Assembly (NCBI GenBank): GCA_934631005.1
Contig: CAKTXA010000041.1
Location: forward strand, 1 to 15,245
Direction: 5' to 3'
Source: an uncultured Oscillospiraceae bacterium
GTDB lineage: Bacteria; Bacillota; Clostridia; Oscillospirales; Oscillospiraceae
DNA: 15,245 nucleotides
The translations under genes were made by a program, and so were the position numbers. Below the pieces are notes generated by a model. That model was given only the letters and a program-made list of their open reading frames with translations. It ran no database searches and was not told the origin of the DNA. Positions 12,141-15,245 of the stretch are shown here, piece by piece. The number at the start of each line of letters is the position of its first letter. The first letter of the stretch is position 1.

Positions 12141-13439
12141 TCATTCGGACGCCGGTTCGCCCAGCACGCCGTCGCGGCAGAGCTCCGTGATGCGCACCGG
12201 CAGGACGTGATTGTTAAGGTCGCGGCTGTCTTTCAGATAGACCTTGACGTAGTTCATCGCGTGCCCGGCCCAAAGGCCGTCCTCGATCTGCTCAAACAGC
12301 ACCTGCTGCACGCTGCCGCGCAGCGCCTCGTGATAGCCCTCCTCCAGCGCGGCGGCGACCTGCGCCGCCCGGGCCGCGCGCGTCTCCTTGACGCTGCGGG
12401 GGATCTGATCCGGCATTTTGGCCGCCGGTGTGCCGCTGCGGCGGGAGTACGGGAAGATGTGGAACATCGAGATGCCGCAGCGCGACACGAACGCCAGCGA
12501 CTCGCCAAACTCCTCCTCCGTCTCGCCCGGGAAGCCGACGATCAGGTCGGTCGTCACCGCGCAGCCGGGGAAGTATTCGTGCAGCAGCCGCACGCTCTCG
12601 GCATAGCGCGCGGTGTCATATTTGCGGTGCATCCGGGAGAGCACCGTGTCGCTGCCGCTCTGCAGGCTCAGATGGAACTGCGGGCAGAGGTTTTGGAAGC
12701 CCGCCAGCGCGCGGCAGAAATCCTCCGTCACCGTGCGCGGCTCGAGCGAGCCGAGCCGGATGCGCACCTGCGGCGCGGCCGTGCAGATGGCGGCAAGCAG
12801 CTCGGCGAGCGTGCTGCCGTCCTTCCACTCCGCGCCCCAGGACGAAATTTCGATGCCGTTCACCACGATCTCGCGATAGCCCGCGCCCGCCAGCTGGCGC
12901 GTCTGCTCCACCGCCGCCGCCAGCGGCAGCGAGCGCACGCGCCCGCGCGCGTAGGGGATGATGCAGTACGTGCAGAAATTGTTGCACCCATCCTCGACCT
13001 TGAGCAGCGCCCGTGTCCGCGCGGCAAGGCCGCCCGCAGGCAGCCGCTCAAAGCCGCGCGGCGCGCCCGCGTCCTCCACGTGCTCCCAGCGGCGGCTGCG
13101 GTCCTGCGCCGCCTGCTGCATCCGGGCGATGAACTCCGCCCGGTCGGCCGTGCCCACCAGCACGTCCACGTCGAGCTTTCGCACCTCGTCCGGCGCGCTC
13201 TGCGCATAGCAGCCGCAGACCCCCACCGCGGCCTCGGGGTTCAGCTTGCGCACGCGCCGGATGGCGTTGCGCGATTTTTTGTCCGACGCCGCCGTGACGG
13301 TGCAGGTGTTGATGATATAGCCGTCGCAGATCTCGTCAAAGCTCCCCAGCGTGTGCCCCGCGGCCAGCAGCAGCTGCTCCATCGCCTGCGTCTCATACTG
13401 GTTCACCTTGCAGCCCAGCGTGTAAAAAGCGAATTTCAT
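12141..13439 (-). CDS. mtaB: tRNA t6A37 methylthiotransferase (MtaB-type radical SAM enzyme)
   Basis: A 432-residue enzyme that turns t6A37 into ms2t6A37 in tRNAs reading ANN codons. The N-terminal methylthiotransferase domain has YTLGCKVNQYE with Cys10, INTCTV with Cys46, and GVCGCYAQ (Cys75/77), which bind one Fe-S cluster. The radical-SAM cluster motif is DGCNNFCTYCIIPYARGR (Cys152, 156, 159). A C-terminal TRAM-like part follows (about 370-432). NQYE and the TLGCKVN opening fit MtaB better than MiaB or RimO. An in-frame ATG 42 nt upstream was rejected because MKFAFYTLGC is the family's usual N-terminus. A weak GGATGG precedes the start. No own terminator is obvious, so transcripts may run into the tRNA genes behind it. 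Confidence 0.93.
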   Translation of the reverse strand: MKFAFYTLGCKVNQYETQAMEQLLLAAGHTLGSFDEICDGYIINTCTVTAASDKKSRNAIRRVRKLNPEAAVGVCGCYAQSAPDEVRKLDVDVLVGTADRAEFIARMQQAAQDRSRRWEHVEDAGAPRGFERLPAGGLAARTRALLKVEDGCNNFCTYCIIPYARGRVRSLPLAAAVEQTRQLAGAGYREIVVNGIEISSWGAEWKDGSTLAELLAAICTAAPQVRIRLGSLEPRTVTEDFCRALAGFQNLCPQFHLSLQSGSDTVLSRMHRKYDTARYAESVRLLHEYFPGCAVTTDLIVGFPGETEEEFGESLAFVSRCGISMFHIFPYSRRSGTPAAKMPDQIPRSVKETRAARAAQVAAALEEGYHEALRGSVQQVLFEQIEDGLWAGHAMNYVKVYLKDSRDLNNHVLPVRITELCRDGVLGEPASE

Positions 13440-13469
13440 AGTCGTCCATCCATTCCTGTTTCTGTGTCT

Positions 13470-13498
13470 ATTATACCCCACCGGAGCGTAAATGTACA
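13470..13498 (-). promoter_or_regulatory. Promoter of mtaB
   Basis: On the minus strand TGTACA, a 17-nt spacer and a perfect TATAAT (complement 13470-13475), about 30 nt before the start codon. The -35 matches four of six bases. Confidence 0.7.
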
Positions 13499-13573
13499 GC
13501 CCGCGTCATAATCCCCTCACACGCCGCATAGGCTTGTACCAAAGGCGACCAAGAACTGAGAGGATGATCGGAT

Positions 13574-14725
13574 ATGAAAAAACGACTTGCCGCGCTGGGC
13601 CTTGCGCTGACGCTCATACTGCCGCTGTGCGCCGTACACGCGCGCGCTGCGGAGCCGGAGGTGTCCGCGCCGTCGGCGATCCTGATGGAGGCGGCCACCG
13701 GCACGGTTTTGTACGAAAAAAACGCCCATGAGCGCCTGGCCCCCGCGAGCGTGACGAAAATTATGATGCTCCTGCTTGTGATGGAGGCGCTGGACAGCGG
13801 CCGCATCGGCTGGGATGATACCGTCACCGCCTCCGCCGCGGCCGCGGCCAAGGGCGGCAGCCAGATCTATCTGGAGGAAAACGAGCAGCTGCCGCTGGAG
13901 GAGATGCTCAAATCCGTCGTCGTCTCGTCCGCCAACGACTGCGCCACGGCGCTGGCCGAGCACATCGCGGGCAGCGAGAGCGCGTTCGTGCAGATGATGA
14001 ACGAACGTGCGGCGCAGCTCGGCATGACCGACACGCACTTTGTCAACTGCACCGGTCTGGACGACGATCCGGACGCCGCGGAGCACCTGACCACCGCCTA
14101 TGACATCGCGCTCATGTCGCGGGAATTACTCAAGCACGAGGAGATCAAAAACTACACCACCATCTGGATGGACACCGTGCGAAACGGCCAGTTCGGCCTG
14201 TCGAATACCAACAAGCTCGTCCGCTTTTATGACGGCACCACGGGCCTGAAAACGGGCTATACCTCCGCCGCAGGGCACTGCCTGTCGGCCTCGGCCAAGC
14301 GCGGCGGCATGGAGCTGATCGCCGTGGTGCTCCACTGCGACTCCAGCCCGCACCGCTTCGAGTCCGCCAAGGCGCTGCTCAATTACGGCTTTGCGAACTA
14401 CGCCCTTCTCACGCCGCAGCCGGACAGTCCCATCGGCGCCGTGCCCGTGGTGCTCGGCACGCAGGAGACCGTCACGCCCGTTTTGCAGACGGATGCGCCC
14501 GTGCTGGTCGATAAGGCCCTCGCCGCCGGGGCGCAGAGCGAGGTACAGCTCGCCGAACAGGTCACCGCCCCCGTGGAGCAGGGCCAGACGCTCGGTATGC
14601 TCACCGTCACATCAGGCGGCCAGACCCTCGCCGAGATCCCCCTCGTCGCCCCGGAAAATATCCCCGCCCTCACCTGGTGGGACGTGTTCGTGCAAATGCT
14701 CAAAACTATCTGCATAGGCGGCTGA
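13574..14725 (+). CDS. D-alanyl-D-alanine carboxypeptidase (PBP5/DacF-like, S11 family)
   Basis: A 383-residue exported enzyme that removes the last D-Ala from peptidoglycan stem peptides. The signal peptide covers about residues 1-25 (cleavage near ARA-AEP). The three active-site motifs are present: S-V-T-K at 59-62 (PASVTKIMM, Ser59 nucleophile), S-A-N at 119-121, and K-T-G at 226-228 (GLKTGYTSAAGHCL). A beta-rich PBP5 C-terminal domain follows (about 275-360), and the C-terminus NIPALTWWDVFVQMLKTI looks like an amphipathic membrane anchor. GAGAGGA precedes the ATG at 13574. It diverges from mtaB, and sporulation partners often seen next to such genes are absent, so a housekeeping versus spore role cannot be decided. 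No convincing own promoter or terminator was found. Confidence 0.94.
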   Translation: MKKRLAALGLALTLILPLCAVHARAAEPEVSAPSAILMEAATGTVLYEKNAHERLAPASVTKIMMLLLVMEALDSGRIGWDDTVTASAAAAAKGGSQIYLEENEQLPLEEMLKSVVVSSANDCATALAEHIAGSESAFVQMMNERAAQLGMTDTHFVNCTGLDDDPDAAEHLTTAYDIALMSRELLKHEEIKNYTTIWMDTVRNGQFGLSNTNKLVRFYDGTTGLKTGYTSAAGHCLSASAKRGGMELIAVVLHCDSSPHRFESAKALLNYGFANYALLTPQPDSPIGAVPVVLGTQETVTPVLQTDAPVLVDKALAAGAQSEVQLAEQVTAPVEQGQTLGMLTVTSGGQTLAEIPLVAPENIPALTWWDVFVQMLKTICIGG

Positions 14726-14749
14726 CCCACCGTACGGCAGGGACAAATC

Positions 14750-14788
14750 ATTTCGTCGTAACGTAGGGGAGGGGCTCTGCCCCTCCCG
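14750..14788 (+). repeat. Short repeat, family 2, plus copy
   Basis: ATTTCGTCGTAACGTAGGGG followed by a GAGGGG/CCCCTC-type hairpin. Same family as the inverted copy at 188-224. It lies just downstream of the carboxypeptidase gene and could act as a transcript-ending hairpin there, though no T-run follows. Confidence 0.6.
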
Positions 14789-14813
14789 CCGGTACGCACC
14801 ATCATTCTTTTGG

Positions 14814-15000
14814 GGCAGTGCCGATTTGCGGAAGCCCCTTGGCTTCCCCTCGGGGAAGCTGGCTGCGGAGCGTTAGCGGAGCAGACTGATGAGGGTCGGG
14901 GAGCAGTTACGTTTTGACGAGCATGCAAAGCTATCTGCAAGTGCTCCCCGGCCCTCATCCGCCCCCTTCGGGGGCACCTTCCCCGGGGGGAAGGTATGGT
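14814..15000 (+). repeat. Palindromic interspersed repeat, copy 2 (complete)
   Basis: A full copy of about 187 nt. It opens with GGCAGTGCCGATTTGC and a GCTTCCCC/GGGGAAGC hairpin. The main 18-nt arms are 14888-14905 and 14942-14959 (one difference, a G-T pair in RNA), with a 36-nt loop, followed by GCCCCC/GGGGGC and ACCTTCCCC/GGGGAAGGT hairpins. No protein is encoded. It is nearly identical to copy 3, including the loop, so the two are recent duplicates. Confidence 0.8.
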
Positions 15001-15065
15001 GTGCGCAGCGCCCTGCCAGTGCGCCAAAAATCCACCACCGCGGTCTGCATGTTCAGTCTTTTTAG

Positions 15066-15245
15066 GCAGGGCCGATTTGCTGAGGCGCCTTGGCTTCCCC
15101 TGGGGGAAGCTGGCTGCGGAGCGAAGCGGAGCAGACTGATGAGGGTCGGGGAGCAGTTACGTTTTGATGAGCATGCAAAGCTATCTGCAAGTGCTCCCCG
15201 GCCCTCATCCGCCCCCTTCGGGGGCACCTTCCCCGGGGGGAAGGT
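15066..15245 (+). repeat. Palindromic interspersed repeat, copy 3 (right end cut by window)
   Basis: Starts 252 nt after copy 2, in the same orientation, with the same hairpin order and loop. Differences are mainly at the tips of the small hairpins and in the AGCG spacing block. The 65 nt between copies 2 and 3 have no recognisable content. Confidence 0.8.

Noticed and set aside
12141..13481. MtaB start at the upstream ATG (13481)
   Set aside because: The extra 14 residues overlap the promoter -10 region and the family normally starts at MKFAFYTLGC.

Overview
The window is GC-rich, with short intergenic gaps and AGGAGG-type ribosome binding sites. It carries a glycine riboswitch, a cysteine-anchored binding lipoprotein, a PBP5-like carboxypeptidase, an MtaB-type methylthiotransferase and tRNAs with encoded CCA. 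Together these suggest a high-GC Gram-positive gut clostridium of the Oscillospiraceae/Ruminococcaceae kind. That placement is inference; no rRNA or other taxonomic marker is present. I see no CRISPR array, prophage gene, transposase or origin.

Layout. (1) 1-306: a palindromic interspersed repeat cut by the window edge, a second short repeat, and the glyA terminator. (2) 307-1826, minus strand: glyA with a strong promoter, a glycine-riboswitch leader and a leader terminator. (3) 1899-8078, minus strand: a five-gene operon transcribed in the order Gfo/Idh/MocA dehydrogenase, TIM-barrel sugar isomerase/epimerase, lipoprotein binding protein, double-domain ATPase, permease. It ends in a long terminator. 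Perfect or near-perfect hairpins bracket the binding-protein gene, which suggests that its mRNA level is set separately. The substrate is unknown; a sugar, polyol or glycoside oxidised to a keto intermediate is the best inference. (4) 8480-11596: a metal-efflux locus. A regulator that fuses an ArsR-type and an AraC-type DNA-binding domain is transcribed divergently from a small heavy-metal-binding protein, which appears to start with ACG, and a P1B-type Zn/Cd/Pb ATPase without its own N-terminal metal-binding domain. The two divergent promoters overlap and share one palindromic -10 element. (5) 11597-12110: an unusual run of about nine short hairpins containing tRNA-Glu 3'-end fragments, then a tRNA-Met/tRNA-Glu pair on the minus strand with a consensus promoter and a 20-bp-arm terminator. 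(6) 12141-13498, minus strand: mtaB with its promoter. (7) 13574-14725, plus strand: a D-Ala-D-Ala carboxypeptidase. (8) 14726-15245: two more copies of the palindromic repeat and a second copy of the short repeat.

The parts most worth follow-up are the ArsR-AraC/HMA/P1B locus with its shared-promoter architecture and ACG start, the keto-sugar-like uptake operon, and the hairpin array beside the tRNAs.
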